This document shows positions 43,582-53,270 of a stretch of DNA of 64,000 bases, piece by piece. Position 1 is the stretch's first letter. The number at the start of each line of letters is the position of its first letter. Origin of the DNA: CAYNHQ01 sp964397255. Lineage in GTDB: Bacteria > Bdellovibrionota_G > JALEGL01 > DATDPG01. Under the pieces are notes generated by a model, which ran no database searches, was not told where the DNA came from, and saw nothing but the letters and a program-made list of their open reading frames with translations. The DNA lies in assembly GCA_964397255.1 (NCBI GenBank), contig CAYNHQ010000004.1, forward strand, positions 62,001-126,000, in the 5' to 3' direction. Both the position numbers and the translations under genes were made by a program.

Positions 43582-44738
43582 TGGCCAAACTTTTCTTCGC
43601 AGTTATTCCTTCCGGCACGAAATTCGATTTTATGAAGCGCGCGCCGATTTTTTTCACGATGTCCGTGGGAATCATGATCCTTTCGCTGGTTTCACTTTTT
43701 ACCAAAGGACTCAATTATGGCGTGGACTTCACCGGGGGAACGGAACTTCATGTTCGATTCACCGACAAGCCATCCGCCGCCCATATCCGTGAGGTGCTTG
43801 AAAAGGCGGGTGTAGGCGAACCGATGGTCCAGGGTTATGGTGAACAGGGCGCCGGCGAATACTTGATTCGTATCGGAAGCCATGAGACGGACGCTAAGCC
43901 TTTTCAAGCGCAGCTTCAATCGGCATTGAACAAAGTTGCCCCCTCCGGTTCAACGGCGAGACTCGTTTTCTCGGAGGACCGGATGTATGTGACATTCACT
44001 TCCCCTGTGGATCCTGCGAAAATTCGCGACGGGGTCAATGGCGCGAATTTGAAAGATATCTCGGCAGCCTCGGTTGAACGGTTCGGAAAAGAAAGTGCCA
44101 ACGAATATCTCGTTCAGTTCGCGAGTGTGGGCACCCGAATGGTCGATATTCTCAAAACCACTTTCGGAAAAGACAAACTGGAAGTTCTTCAAATCGAACA
44201 GGTGGGGCCCAAAGTGGGGAAAGAACTCCGATACCAGGCCATCGGTGCGACTCTTCTCTCGATGCTCTTTATTTTGATATACGTGTGGTTTCGTTTTGAT
44301 TTTGATTTCGGTGTGGGGGCCATTATCGCCCTGTTTCACGATCCCATTTTGGTTCTCGGTGTATTTTCAGTTTTTGGATTGCAATTTGATTTGACGACCG
44401 TGGCCGCCGTTCTGACGCTGGTGGGATACTCCATTAACGATACGATCGTGGTCTATGATCGGATTCGGGAGAATTTAAAGAAGATGAGCGATCCTTACTT
44501 GCCACATGTGATTAACCAGAGCGTGAACGAAACATTGAGTCGAACAATACTGACGTCACTCACCACTTTTGTAGCGGCGATTTCACTTCTCATTTGGGGA
44601 GGTCCGGTCACGTTTAATTTTGCTCTCGCGTTTGCGGTAGGCGTAGTTACGGGAACCTACTCATCTATTTTTGTGGCTGCGCCGGTCACCATTTACCTTC
44701 GTAATTTCATCGACAAGAAAAAGCGCCTCGCGGCGTAA
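43581..44738 (+). CDS. secF: Protein translocase subunit SecF
   Basis: 385 aa, ATG 43581 within the secD stop (TAATG). 'LNYGVDFTGGTEL' begins the periplasmic domain, which is longer than in E. coli SecF (323 aa total): residues about 45-210. The C-terminal five helices include 'VGYSINDTIVVYDRIRENL'. Together with SecD it forms the RND-type SecDF complex. recJ begins eight bases after its stop. Confidence 0.96.
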   Translation: MAKLFFAVIPSGTKFDFMKRAPIFFTMSVGIMILSLVSLFTKGLNYGVDFTGGTELHVRFTDKPSAAHIREVLEKAGVGEPMVQGYGEQGAGEYLIRIGSHETDAKPFQAQLQSALNKVAPSGSTARLVFSEDRMYVTFTSPVDPAKIRDGVNGANLKDISAASVERFGKESANEYLVQFASVGTRMVDILKTTFGKDKLEVLQIEQVGPKVGKELRYQAIGATLLSMLFILIYVWFRFDFDFGVGAIIALFHDPILVLGVFSVFGLQFDLTTVAAVLTLVGYSINDTIVVYDRIRENLKKMSDPYLPHVINQSVNETLSRTILTSLTTFVAAISLLIWGGPVTFNFALAFAVGVVTGTYSSIFVAAPVTIYLRNFIDKKKRLAA

Positions 44739-44746
44739 GTCGTAAG

Positions 44747-46536
44747 ATGACCGGGAAGTGGATCATTGCCGATGCGGATCGAGCAGCGGTAGAACGGATT
44801 GCCTCCTCACTCGAGTTGGCTCCTCCCGTGGCTCGTGTGTTGGTGGTTCGAGGAATAACGGAGCCTTCCGACGCGGAAAAATTTCTTCGGAAATCCATTC
44901 AGGATTTAGTGGGTCCTGAATCTCTTCACGGAGGACAAGAAGCTGCCAAACGACTCGCGAGAGCTGTTCGTAACAAAGAACCCATTCTTGTCCATGGGGA
45001 TTTCGATGCCGATGGCATCACTTCGGCGGCACTTCTCACCCTCTTTTTCCGATCTCTTGGCCTTCGCGTGATTCCGTTCGTGCCCAATCGATTAATCGAA
45101 GGCCATGGAATTTCACCGCGCGCCATCGAAATCGCAAAGTCGGAAGGAATTCGGCTCGTAATCACCTGCGACTGCGGAATTTCGAGCGCCAAAGAAATTG
45201 CGCAGATGTCTTCTCTGGGGATCGAGACGATCGTTACCGATCACCATTCGGTACCGGAGAAACTTCCGGTACACGCCATTCTTGTGAATCCGAAATTGTC
45301 CAAAGAGAGCGACAGCCATGAGGACCTTTCCGGAGTGGGAGTGGCATTCATGCTTGCGGCGGCTCTGAGGGCCGAACTGCGGGAGAGTGGTTTTTTTGCG
45401 TCAAGATCTGAGCCAAATTTAAAAGAACTTCTCGATATCGTGGCGCTTGGAACATTGGCCGATATGGCACCATTGCGAGGTCAAAACCGAATTCTGGTGT
45501 CGCACGGCCTGGAGCAAATTGCCAGGTCGCGTCGTCCGGGAATTCTCGCCATGCGTTCGCGTTCGGGGTTGAAAGAGGTTTCGGTGATTCAAGATGAAGA
45601 TGTCGGTTTTCGTCTAGCTCCGAGAATTAATGCGGCCGCACGCTTGGGCCATGCGGATGAGGCGCTCGAAATTTTTCTTTCGGAAGATGTTTCTCACGCA
45701 GAAAAGAAAGCGGATCGAATGGAGGAATGGAACAACGAGCGAAAATTGATTCAAAATAGAATGATTCGGCAAACGGAAGAGGAAGTTCGACGACAAGTCA
45801 CGGCGGGAGTGCCTGCTATTATTTTAGCCTCGGGCGAATTTCATCCCGGAGTCATCGGACTTGTCCCACAACGTTTTGCGCAGGGGATCGGTCAGCCGAT
45901 TTTGTTGTTTTCCATTGTATGGTTGATGGGGCGGGGGTCTGTGAGGNNNNNNNNNNGGGGCAGGGAGACGGTTTGCGGATTTTCGTGTTTGCCATTGGTG
46001 GCTGTGTGGCTCGAGGTTCTGGAAGGAGTCGAAACGGAATTCATTTGGTGCGTGCGCTGGAGTCGGTTACCGATCTTTTGGAGGGTTTTGGAGGACATGA
46101 AGAGGCGGGAGGATGTTCGCTCGAGGCGTCAAAACTAGGTGATTTTTCAGACCGATTTCGCGCTGCGGTCCGCGCCCAGGGGATTGGCGCGGCGCGCAAC
46201 ATTTTGATTGACGCGGAGGTAGATTTAACGTACTTAAATGAAAGGGTATTTTCTCAGGTAGATCGGCTCAGGCCGTTTGGTGTGGGAAATGCGGAGCCGA
46301 TCTTTCTCTCGCGTGCGCGGGTAGCGGGTGGCGCTCGCGAGGTGGGAAAGGGACATCTTCGAATGAGTGTGGTTGGCGCATCGGGAAATAAGTTTTCGGC
46401 AATCGGATTTGGAATGTTCGAGCGTGCGTCCACTCTTTCGCGTTCAGAAATTGATTTGGCGTTTTGTTTGGAAAGGAATGAATGGAAAGGTCGAAGCGAA
46501 ATTCAACTTCGCCTCAAGGACTTCGAAAATGTTTAG
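44747..46536 (+). CDS. recJ: Single-stranded-DNA exonuclease RecJ, interrupted by an assembly gap
   Basis: The N-terminal part (ATG 44747 to 45946) has the DHH motifs: 'VHGDFDADGITSAALL', 'TCDCGIS', 'VTDHHSVPEKLP' and 'DLSGVGVAFMLA'. The C-terminal part in another frame (45957-46536) has the DHHA1 motif 'ARGSGRSRNGIHLVRALE' and 'FGGHEEAGG', plus the OB-like end 'VDRLRPFGVGNAEPIFLSRA'. Ten Ns lie between, so the frame change is caused by unknown bases in the scaffold join, and the roughly 30 codons around it cannot be trusted. The combined length of about 595 aa fits RecJ. It degrades single-stranded DNA 5' to 3' in recombination and repair. Not evidence of a broken gene. Confidence 0.9.
45947..45956. 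other. Assembly gap (N10) inside recJ
   Basis: Ten undetermined bases. The length is a placeholder, since the reading frame of recJ does not continue across it. Flanking sequence (about 45910-46005) is G-rich and fits RecJ poorly, so it may contain further errors. Confidence 0.99.
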
Positions 46537-46804
46537 TTTGTTTACAAATCGTATGATTAATTTATTTACAGTCATTCGAAATAAGTTTCTTTTTATTTCA
46601 GGCTATTGCACGTCATACTCATCGTCTGTTCAGAATCTATACATATCTGGTAGTGCGTTGTTTCGTGCTTTCAAAAGTGAAAGCGAAAAAATCATTCGGA
46701 AGTCGTTGGAATTTAAGAAACTAACTTTTTACCGCTTGCGACAGAGCTTGGCATGCATGTTGAGAGGCAAATGCATGAAGCCTGCGTAACGAGGGGGGAA
46801 GGGA

Positions 46805-47176
46805 ATGGAAACGACAGTCGTCAGGACTGAAGCGAAGGAACAAAGGCTTCCGAAGGAGTCCGTGTTGCGGGATTTTGTTCGGTTCTCGCGGAACGCGGCG
46901 CGTGGAGTGGCTGGAGTCGCCGATGCCGAGGGGCGTGCGCTGGTAGATCAGATGGTGACAGCGGGTCGGATCACTCGTGAGGAGGGGGAGAAACTTTACG
47001 CAATGCTCACTACGCGTCTGGCGCGAAGTCGGGCGGTGTTTGAAGAGCGGGTGGACGAAAGCATTCGGAAAGCGGCGGCGCGAGTAACCGAAGTGACCAC
47101 GCGCGAGTTGGAACGGCTAGCATCTAAGGTGGCCGAGCTCGAAGCGAAGGCTGAAAAGATCGCGACACGAAAATAA
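46805..47176 (+). CDS. Phasin-like coiled-coil protein
   Basis: 123 aa, ATG 46805 with a strong AGGGGGGAAGGGA ribosome site. No signal peptide. The middle 'LVDQMVTAGRITREEGEKL' and the following long amphipathic helix ending in 'ELERLASKVAELEAKAEK' match the phasin/polyhydroxyalkanoate granule-associated and related bacterial helical families. Such proteins coat storage granules or bind DNA/lipids; none of the PHA synthesis genes is in this window, so the granule role is inference. A 268-bp gene-free region precedes it, and a strong terminator follows 115 bp after the stop. Confidence 0.7.
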   Translation: METTVVRTEAKEQRLPKESVLRDFVRFSRNAARGVAGVADAEGRALVDQMVTAGRITREEGEKLYAMLTTRLARSRAVFEERVDESIRKAAARVTEVTTRELERLASKVAELEAKAEKIATRK

Positions 47177-47291
47177 TTACTCCTTTGCCTGGTTGACAGG
47201 GGGACTGCGCTCATCACGGGGGAGATGAGATGTAGAGGTGGACCAGGAGGGGATAGAAAAACTTGAAGGAGGGATCTCCTCCTTGGTTCAT

Positions 47292-47323
47292 GAGAGGGAC
47301 GGTTCGCCGTCCCTCTCTTTTTT
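47292..47323 (+). terminator. Strong rho-independent terminator with UUCG tetraloop
   Basis: Perfect 11-bp stem GAGAGGGACGG / CCGTCCCTCTC (47292-47302 and 47307-47317) closed by a TTCG loop and followed by six Ts (47318-47323). It ends transcription from the phasin-like gene and protects the convergent prepilin gene, whose stop is four bases away. Confidence 0.95.
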
Positions 47324-47327
47324 GTGT

Positions 47328-50015
47328 TTATAGGGATGAACCTCCGTCGGAGCCAGCGCCACCACCACCGCCGCCACCCGGCCCGGTGCCACCTATGTTC
47401 GCGAAGAAACCCTTCAACAAATTAACCAGCGAAAGACAATTGCAACTCACATTATCAGAAGAGGTGCGAACAGCGGGTGGCGGATTCTGTGCACCCAGTG
47501 AGTGAAGAGCGCAGAAATCCATATTCCCAGGAGGATAATGATCCTCTAATCCACCCACTGCCCCTCCAATAGCCAATCCAACGTTTGAAGCCGAAAAATT
47601 TGTAGGATTAGGAATGAGGTTTGCCAAGAGCCTTGTCGTTGTCGGGTTGTTTTCAATCGTTGTGATCGACAAATCGAAGTTCGTAGCACCCATATTCTCC
47701 TCATTCGCGAGGTAGATCTTGGTTTCGCCAGGCAAAGCTGTACTCAGAGCCATTCCTCTATTTCTATAAAGAATCTGAAAAATTAATGATCCCGTGTCGG
47801 AACTCGTGACATCCCATTCAGGGGGATAACATCCCCCTCCGTTTGTATCCGGCGAGTCACCTGCTTGAGAGTCAATATCGGTAGTGAGAGGGGAACCCCC
47901 CGCAAGAATAGCCTCTATTGAACTTTTCTTGATGACTTCCGTATAAAGGCGGGACCCAATAAAAAGATCTCCATCCCCGTTGACCGCCATCCCGGCTCCC
48001 CCCATGTTTGCATTGGCAATGACCGCTTGATCTGTCGCAAAATTGGTGGCCGGAGTTCCATCAGGATAGATGGGTGCCAAACGAATGGAGCCGTTGAAAT
48101 ATCCCGACGCTGAATTGGATACACTGATTGCCAGATATCTTTGTCCTGAAATCGTTCCCGCGTCCGCTAGGGCAGTGATCGTAGAATAATTATTTCCCGG
48201 TGCTTCACGCAGGACAGGGAAATAGGGGGTAGGGTTGGTGGGGTGTGTTTGGTCGTCAATGATAACGTTGTCTCCCAATGCGGGATATCGCGAATTGATA
48301 TTGTTGCCGTTGAATGTAAGAGGGAACGAATAAATAAACATGTCTCCTCCCTCGATAGAATGTCGAACGCGTGGAGCAATGTAGATTCTATTCTGAGTAG
48401 AATTTCCGATGACCGTTAACACCGTCGTATCGAACATACCGCTGGGAGTACTCCCCGAGACACCCCCATAAATTCGGATCATATGAATATCATTCGGATC
48501 CAGCGCGCAAGATCCTGGCTCCCCCGGAGCTGTAATTTTTCCCCCGCAAGAAGCAAGAGTTGACCTCCTGACGTACCCAATAAAGGGCCTTGCGCATCCA
48601 TTGGGACAATCTCCAGCGGATCCTGATAGATCGTTACGTAGACCTTCAATATATCCCCCCACAATCAGTCCCCCTTTGGGATCCGAGGGAGTGCCGAGAA
48701 TCGAAACGGTAGTAGGTCGAAATACACGAGGTATGTTGTCTCCGTCATCATTGGAACTTCCAAAATGGACCGTGCTAAATCGAATGAGGTCTGTTCCAAG
48801 TTTCGCTTTCGAGCTCCCGTCCACGACTTGAATCCCTCCATTCGGAGTATTGCCCCAATCCGCGACCGGTATGAATAACCGAGAGGATCCATCGGCATAA
48901 TTCTCGATCGCCATTTGACCTGCACTCATGGGCGAAATTTCACCGCTTTTATCCAGCTCTGGAGGTGTGTTGCCGCAGGTCCCTTTTCTCTCGTCTAAAA
49001 AAGTTTCTTTCAGCGAAACGGGAGGTTTTTGCCTTGTCGGATTCGCAGATGCATTGGGTTCGGACTTTATGTAGGGAGATACCGTTATATTCACGCCGTG
49101 CAGACCCCCTAAAGATATGGCTACACCGCAGGCGGAGAGGTTTGTGTAGGGGAGGTTTTCCTGTGGGGTGCTTTTCGGGAGTTTGTAGTCAAATTTGAAC
49201 GATAGATTTGTAACGGGTGCGATCTTTGTTTCAACCTTGTTTGTGACCTTTACGAGAAATGGGGGAGATTCAGGAGGAGATCCGGGATCCATTTTGTATG
49301 TGATTGGAATGACTTTTTGGAAAAGAGAAACGGACGTATTCCATTTTGTGTCGGTCGCCCAAAGGCAGGTGTTTAGTCCAGGATGTGCAGTCAAATCGGC
49401 AATGGGTTGATTGCCGGGAGGTGATAGATTTGCAGGACCTGAATCTTCCGGTGGTGTATCGCCCGTTGGATCCGTGAGTGAAATAGAAGGTGTAGCACCA
49501 TTCCAATGAAAATCCGTGACTTTCTTTACGCAGTACTGATTGTCTTTGAACACCAAAACCCAGTCGTTCTCTTCGAGACGCCAATTACTGGGAACGGGAT
49601 TGGGGGGAGCCAAATCTTTGGCAGCGGAAGTGAGTGCATCAGAAGTGAAATCGGATCCCGAAAATTTGAAAAGATTTGAATTCGTGGGATCGGGAATGAC
49701 GAATGTGATCGTGTCCCCTGCTTCATTAGAATACATAGGAACAAACCCGCTGTTCGTCCAGGCAAAGGGAATTCGACTCAAGTCTGCCTGAATCTTATCG
49801 ATAGCCTGCTTGGCTTGCGCGTCGAGCGCTGCATTCTTTACGCTCAGGAATTGCCGGCTCGCATGGGCCGTAAATTGGCGGTAGGCGCCTACACCCAGTA
49901 AAAGAGAAAGGACAAGCCCTACCATCAATTCGGTCATTGAAAAACCGGATGAGTCGAAATTTGAGTAACTTTTAATTCTATTTATCGCCGCCACACATCT
50001 ATTATGCCAAAACAA
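47328..50015 (-). CDS. Very large PilW-like prepilin-domain protein
   Basis: 895 aa from TTG 50015 (GTG 49994 also possible; neither has a good ribosome site). A type IV prepilin leader is clear: Gly24|Phe25, 'FSMTELMVGLVLSLLLGVG', with Glu at +5 of the mature protein and a hydrophobic helix as in minor pilin PilW. Typical PilW is 250-350 aa; here about 850 residues follow, rich in Asn, Thr, Pro and Gly, with recurrent pieces such as 'RLFIPVADWG' and 'RIYIAPRVRHS', then a Gly-rich tail ('GPGGGGGGGAGSDGG'). It could be a minor pilin carrying an adhesin-like or structural head. It sits alone, with AT-rich DNA upstream. Confidence 0.75.
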   Translation of the reverse strand: MFWHNRCVAAINRIKSYSNFDSSGFSMTELMVGLVLSLLLGVGAYRQFTAHASRQFLSVKNAALDAQAKQAIDKIQADLSRIPFAWTNSGFVPMYSNEAGDTITFVIPDPTNSNLFKFSGSDFTSDALTSAAKDLAPPNPVPSNWRLEENDWVLVFKDNQYCVKKVTDFHWNGATPSISLTDPTGDTPPEDSGPANLSPPGNQPIADLTAHPGLNTCLWATDTKWNTSVSLFQKVIPITYKMDPGSPPESPPFLVKVTNKVETKIAPVTNLSFKFDYKLPKSTPQENLPYTNLSACGVAISLGGLHGVNITVSPYIKSEPNASANPTRQKPPVSLKETFLDERKGTCGNTPPELDKSGEISPMSAGQMAIENYADGSSRLFIPVADWGNTPNGGIQVVDGSSKAKLGTDLIRFSTVHFGSSNDDGDNIPRVFRPTTVSILGTPSDPKGGLIVGGYIEGLRNDLSGSAGDCPNGCARPFIGYVRRSTLASCGGKITAPGEPGSCALDPNDIHMIRIYGGVSGSTPSGMFDTTVLTVIGNSTQNRIYIAPRVRHSIEGGDMFIYSFPLTFNGNNINSRYPALGDNVIIDDQTHPTNPTPYFPVLREAPGNNYSTITALADAGTISGQRYLAISVSNSASGYFNGSIRLAPIYPDGTPATNFATDQAVIANANMGGAGMAVNGDGDLFIGSRLYTEVIKKSSIEAILAGGSPLTTDIDSQAGDSPDTNGGGCYPPEWDVTSSDTGSLIFQILYRNRGMALSTALPGETKIYLANEENMGATNFDLSITTIENNPTTTRLLANLIPNPTNFSASNVGLAIGGAVGGLEDHYPPGNMDFCALHSLGAQNPPPAVRTSSDNVSCNCLSLVNLLKGFFANIGGTGPGGGGGGGAGSDGGSSL

Positions 50016-50116
50016 GCTTTTTGCTACAAGAAAAATGTAAATAATAATATAGTAATTTCAAATATATATTACGCACACTCGGTTCCGATTCAACGAAACT
50101 TCAGCATATTTATAAT

Positions 50117-50132
50117 GTGAACTAAAGTTCAC
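50117..50132. promoter_or_regulatory. Palindromic operator-like site
   Basis: GTGAACT-AA-AGTTCAC: two 7-bp arms in perfect inverted orientation with a 2-bp spacer, next to a TATAAT (50111-50116, plus strand) and TATAAA-like minus-strand sequence. It lies between the stop of the PBP1A gene and the start of the PilW-like gene. It could be a repressor site controlling the latter. Confidence 0.4.
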
Positions 50133-50157
50133 TATAGTCCAACTATCTGACGGGAAA

Positions 50158-52137
50158 TCATAAGTTTGGTTCCATTTCCTCGCTGCAGGTTTCGGTAGGG
50201 GCGGTGCCATCAATAAACGCTTCCGTAAGGACATCCGTGCATAGCCGAGTGGGGAGTTTTCCTGAGGAATGATCCACGTCGACCAGGAGAACGCCGGAGG
50301 GAGGATGAAATTCCGCATCCCCCGTTTTACAAGCGAATTCCATAAATTTCTTCCAAATGGGTCCCGCTCCCTGCGCTCCCGTTTCCCCGCTTCCAAGGGA
50401 TTTACGATCGTCAAATCCGATCCAGGCCACGGCTACCAGATTCGAGTTAAATCCGGCAAAAAGCGAATCAATAAATTCATCGGTGGTTCCTGTCTTTCCA
50501 GCGACAGCACATCCCAGATCCGATGCAAATCGTCCGGTTCCGGATCGAATGACACCTCCTAATAGATCGGTCATAACGTAAGCTAGTGAGGGCTCGATAG
50601 TCGGCTCGCTCGGAGCCGGGGCGGGCCAAAGATCGGAACCGGTGGCCGATTTAACGGAACGAATAGCCTTGAGCGGATGGCGGATTCCTCCATTCGCAAA
50701 TGCGCTATACGCTCGGGCAAGATCGGGCAGAGTCACGGAAGAGCTTCCTAGCGCCGAGGACAGGTTTGGAGTAATGAGAGAACTAATTCCTAGACGTATC
50801 GCCATTTTCCGTAGCGAAGAAATCCCGATGGTCTGAAGTAGGCGGACCGCCACGACATTCTTGGATTCCTCCACGGCTACACGCAAAGGAATCCATCCGT
50901 CATAGGTCTTGTCGTAATTCTTGGGCGCCCATTTCCCCGAGAGGGAATTTTCGAACTCGATGGGCTCATCGAGAAGGAGTGACGATTGTGTGTATCCTCG
51001 TTCCAATGCTGCGGCATAGAGAATCGGTTTAAATGATGACCCTGGTTGGCGTTCCGCCTGAATCGCTCGATTAAATTGACTCTCCGTAAATGAGCGTCCC
51101 CCCACCATGGCTCGAATCTCCCCATTTGCCGGATCCACCGCCAAAAGCGCTACCTGAGGAAGCTTCTCTGTTTTATCGAGGGGAATTCGGTGTCGTTTCG
51201 CATAGGCTTCCAAACCATCACCCACCGCTTCTTCGGCTGCCTTTTGGGCTTCCAGGTCTAGGGTGGTCTCCACATCCAAGTGTCCTCTATAGACAAGCTC
51301 TTCTCCGAACTGATCAGCGAGAAGATGAAACACATAAATGGAAAAATAAGATTGGGTCAGATCGCTCTCCACCGGCTCCTGAGGAAGCGGAACTTCGCGT
51401 GCGTTATCCAGTTCCTTCTGAGAAATGAGTCGTCGCTCGAACATGGATTGGAGAACGGTATTTCGTCTCTCTCGTGCCATGTCAGGACTCTTAAAGGGGG
51501 AATAGAGATTCGGACCTTTGGGAAGTCCCGCCAAAAGAGCAATTTCGGCAATCGAAAGGTCTCCCACGCTCTTTCCGAAGTACGTTCGAGCCGCCGCTTC
51601 TACGCCATAACATCCCGATCCGAGATAAATTTGATTGAGGTAGAGTCCGAGAATTTCATTTTTGCTATATCGACGTTCAATTTGAATCGCGAGCATGGCC
51701 TCCTTCAATTTTCTCCCGAGCGTTTTTTCAGGATCGAGAAACAGAACTTTTGCCAGCTGCTGGGTAATGGTGCTTGCCCCCTCGGCATACCTTCGTTCAA
51801 AAATATTTTTTAAGATTGCGCGCGAAAGGCCCTGAAGATCTAGGCCAAAGTGATCATAAAATCGCCAATCCTCCGTGGCGAGAAAGGCGTTTCGGACCAG
51901 ACCGGGAATTTTCTCGAAGGGGACATACATTCGCCTCTCCAGGTAGATTTCGCGGATTACTTTTCCGCGAATATCCCGAAGCGTAGTGACCCCCATGGGT
52001 TGATAATGCTCGAGCTGGTCGACTTGAGGGAGATTCGTCAACGTGACGACAGCCGTACCCACAGCAATTCCGAAGGTTGCCCCAAAAAAGGTCACGATCA
52101 AACCAAGAAGTATCGGCCGGCGAAATCGTTCAAACAC
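50158..52137 (-). CDS. Bifunctional penicillin-binding protein 1A-type transglycosylase/transpeptidase
   Basis: 659 aa, GTG 52137. One N-terminal membrane helix (about 9-32). Glycosyltransferase family 51 domain: catalytic Glu89 in 'ATEDWRFYDHFG' and 'AEGASTITQQLAK'. Transpeptidase domain: nucleophile Ser367 in 'QPGSSFKP', 'SKN' (425-427) and 'GKTGTTDEF'. The order and length fit class A PBP (mrcA/ponA-type). It polymerises and cross-links peptidoglycan. Divergent from prfB with only 47 bp between starts; a TATACT -10 lies 10 bases before the GTG. Confidence 0.95.
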   Translation of the reverse strand: MFERFRRPILLGLIVTFFGATFGIAVGTAVVTLTNLPQVDQLEHYQPMGVTTLRDIRGKVIREIYLERRMYVPFEKIPGLVRNAFLATEDWRFYDHFGLDLQGLSRAILKNIFERRYAEGASTITQQLAKVLFLDPEKTLGRKLKEAMLAIQIERRYSKNEILGLYLNQIYLGSGCYGVEAAARTYFGKSVGDLSIAEIALLAGLPKGPNLYSPFKSPDMARERRNTVLQSMFERRLISQKELDNAREVPLPQEPVESDLTQSYFSIYVFHLLADQFGEELVYRGHLDVETTLDLEAQKAAEEAVGDGLEAYAKRHRIPLDKTEKLPQVALLAVDPANGEIRAMVGGRSFTESQFNRAIQAERQPGSSFKPILYAAALERGYTQSSLLLDEPIEFENSLSGKWAPKNYDKTYDGWIPLRVAVEESKNVVAVRLLQTIGISSLRKMAIRLGISSLITPNLSSALGSSSVTLPDLARAYSAFANGGIRHPLKAIRSVKSATGSDLWPAPAPSEPTIEPSLAYVMTDLLGGVIRSGTGRFASDLGCAVAGKTGTTDEFIDSLFAGFNSNLVAVAWIGFDDRKSLGSGETGAQGAGPIWKKFMEFACKTGDAEFHPPSGVLLVDVDHSSGKLPTRLCTDVLTEAFIDGTAPTETCSEEMEPNL

Positions 52138-52147
52138 CGTATCGCGC

Positions 52148-52153
52148 AGTATA
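52148..52153 (-). promoter_or_regulatory. -10-like TATACT upstream of the PBP gene
   Basis: TATACT on the minus strand ends ten bases before the GTG start of the class A PBP gene. No good -35 is seen. The short 47-bp divergent interval must hold the signals of both PBP and prfB. Confidence 0.35.
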
Positions 52154-52184
52154 GCAGACGAAAGAGTTGTGATATTTTCCCGTC

Positions 52185-53270
52185 GTGCAAGTGGAAATCA
52201 AAACCTTGTCGGAAAAGATGAAGGTTCTTTCGACGGTCTTTCGCCTTGAAGATCTCCGAAAGGAGCTTGTGGATCTCGACGCCAAGATTGGCCGCCCCGA
52301 CTTTTGGAACGACGCCAAAAGTGCGGCTCAGGTGCAACAACGTCGAAGCCAATGCGCCGATACCCTTGCTCTTTTTGATCGACTCGCGGGCGATCTCCAC
52401 GATGCCAAAGAATTTGCTCCTATGGCGGAGGCTGGAGACGCCGATATCGCAAAAGAACTGGAGGGCAAGCTCGCCCAAATTCGAAAGACGCTTGAAGATT
52501 TGGAATTTCGACGGATGCTGGGGGGAGAGCTCGACTCATCCAGCGCCATCGTTACGATCAATAGCGGCGCGGGGGGAACCGAAGCGCAGGATTGGGTTCA
52601 AATTTTGCTGCGGATGTATCTTCGTTGGTGCGAACAAAAAGGATTTGCTTCTTCCGTTGTCGATTCTCTTCCGGGAGAAGAAGCCGGTTTCAAGAATGTC
52701 ACATTTACCGTCGAAGGATCTTATGCATACGGCTACCTGCGTTCAGAAACAGGAATTCATCGACTGGTTCGAATTTCACCATTCGATTCAAATAAACGTA
52801 GACATACTTCGTTCGCATCCGTTCTCGTGATGCCGGAGGTCGCCGAAGATATTGATATCGTGATTGACGACGCCGATCTTCGTGTCGACACATATCGGGC
52901 CTCAGGGGCAGGGGGACAGCATGTGAATAAGACCGATTCCGCTGTTCGGTTAACGCATATTCCAACCGGAATAGTTGTCGCCTGTCAGAACGAACGATCG
53001 CAGCATAAGAATAAAGCGCAGGCCATGAAGGTTTTAAAAGCTCGGTTGTATGAAAAGGAACGGCAGGAGAGGGAGGCGGAACGAGCGAAATTGGCGGGAG
53101 AAAAAAAAGAAATCGGCTTTGGAAGCCAAATTCGATCCTACGTGTTGCAGCCGTATCAAATGATTAAAGATCACCGGACCGATTTTGAAATGGGGAATGT
53201 CCAGGCTGTTCTCGACGGTGGAATCGATGGCTTCATCCGCGCCTACCTTCTTCAGAGCGCTGCGACATAA
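52185..53270 (+). CDS. prfB: Peptide chain release factor 2
   Basis: 361 aa, GTG 52185. The tripeptide anticodon 'SPF' (198-200, in 'ISPFDSNKRRHTS') marks RF2 (UAA/UGA), and 'GAGGQHVNKTDSAVR' carries GGQ (243-245), which triggers peptidyl-tRNA hydrolysis. Length is normal. The N-terminus is continuous in one frame: there is no in-frame TGA and no CTT-TGA slip site, so the autoregulatory +1 frameshift known from E. coli is absent. Start has no Shine-Dalgarno. Confidence 0.96.
   Translation: MQVEIKTLSEKMKVLSTVFRLEDLRKELVDLDAKIGRPDFWNDAKSAAQVQQRRSQCADTLALFDRLAGDLHDAKEFAPMAEAGDADIAKELEGKLAQIRKTLEDLEFRRMLGGELDSSSAIVTINSGAGGTEAQDWVQILLRMYLRWCEQKGFASSVVDSLPGEEAGFKNVTFTVEGSYAYGYLRSETGIHRLVRISPFDSNKRRHTSFASVLVMPEVAEDIDIVIDDADLRVDTYRASGAGGQHVNKTDSAVRLTHIPTGIVVACQNERSQHKNKAQAMKVLKARLYEKERQEREAERAKLAGEKKEIGFGSQIRSYVLQPYQMIKDHRTDFEMGNVQAVLDGGIDGFIRAYLLQSAAT

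Noticed and set aside
46676..46693. Inverted repeat GCTTTCA-AAAG-TGAAAGC as terminator
   Set aside because: It lacks a T-run in either direction; probably chance in AT-rich DNA.
46750..46775. Possible sigma-54 promoter (TTGGCATGCATGTTGA) before the phasin-like gene
   Set aside because: GG and the downstream pair are 10 bp apart, but the -12 pair is GA, not GC.
46367..46789. 140-aa frame crossing the end of recJ
   Set aside because: It overlaps recJ in another frame, and the extension into the AT-rich gap has no plausible composition.
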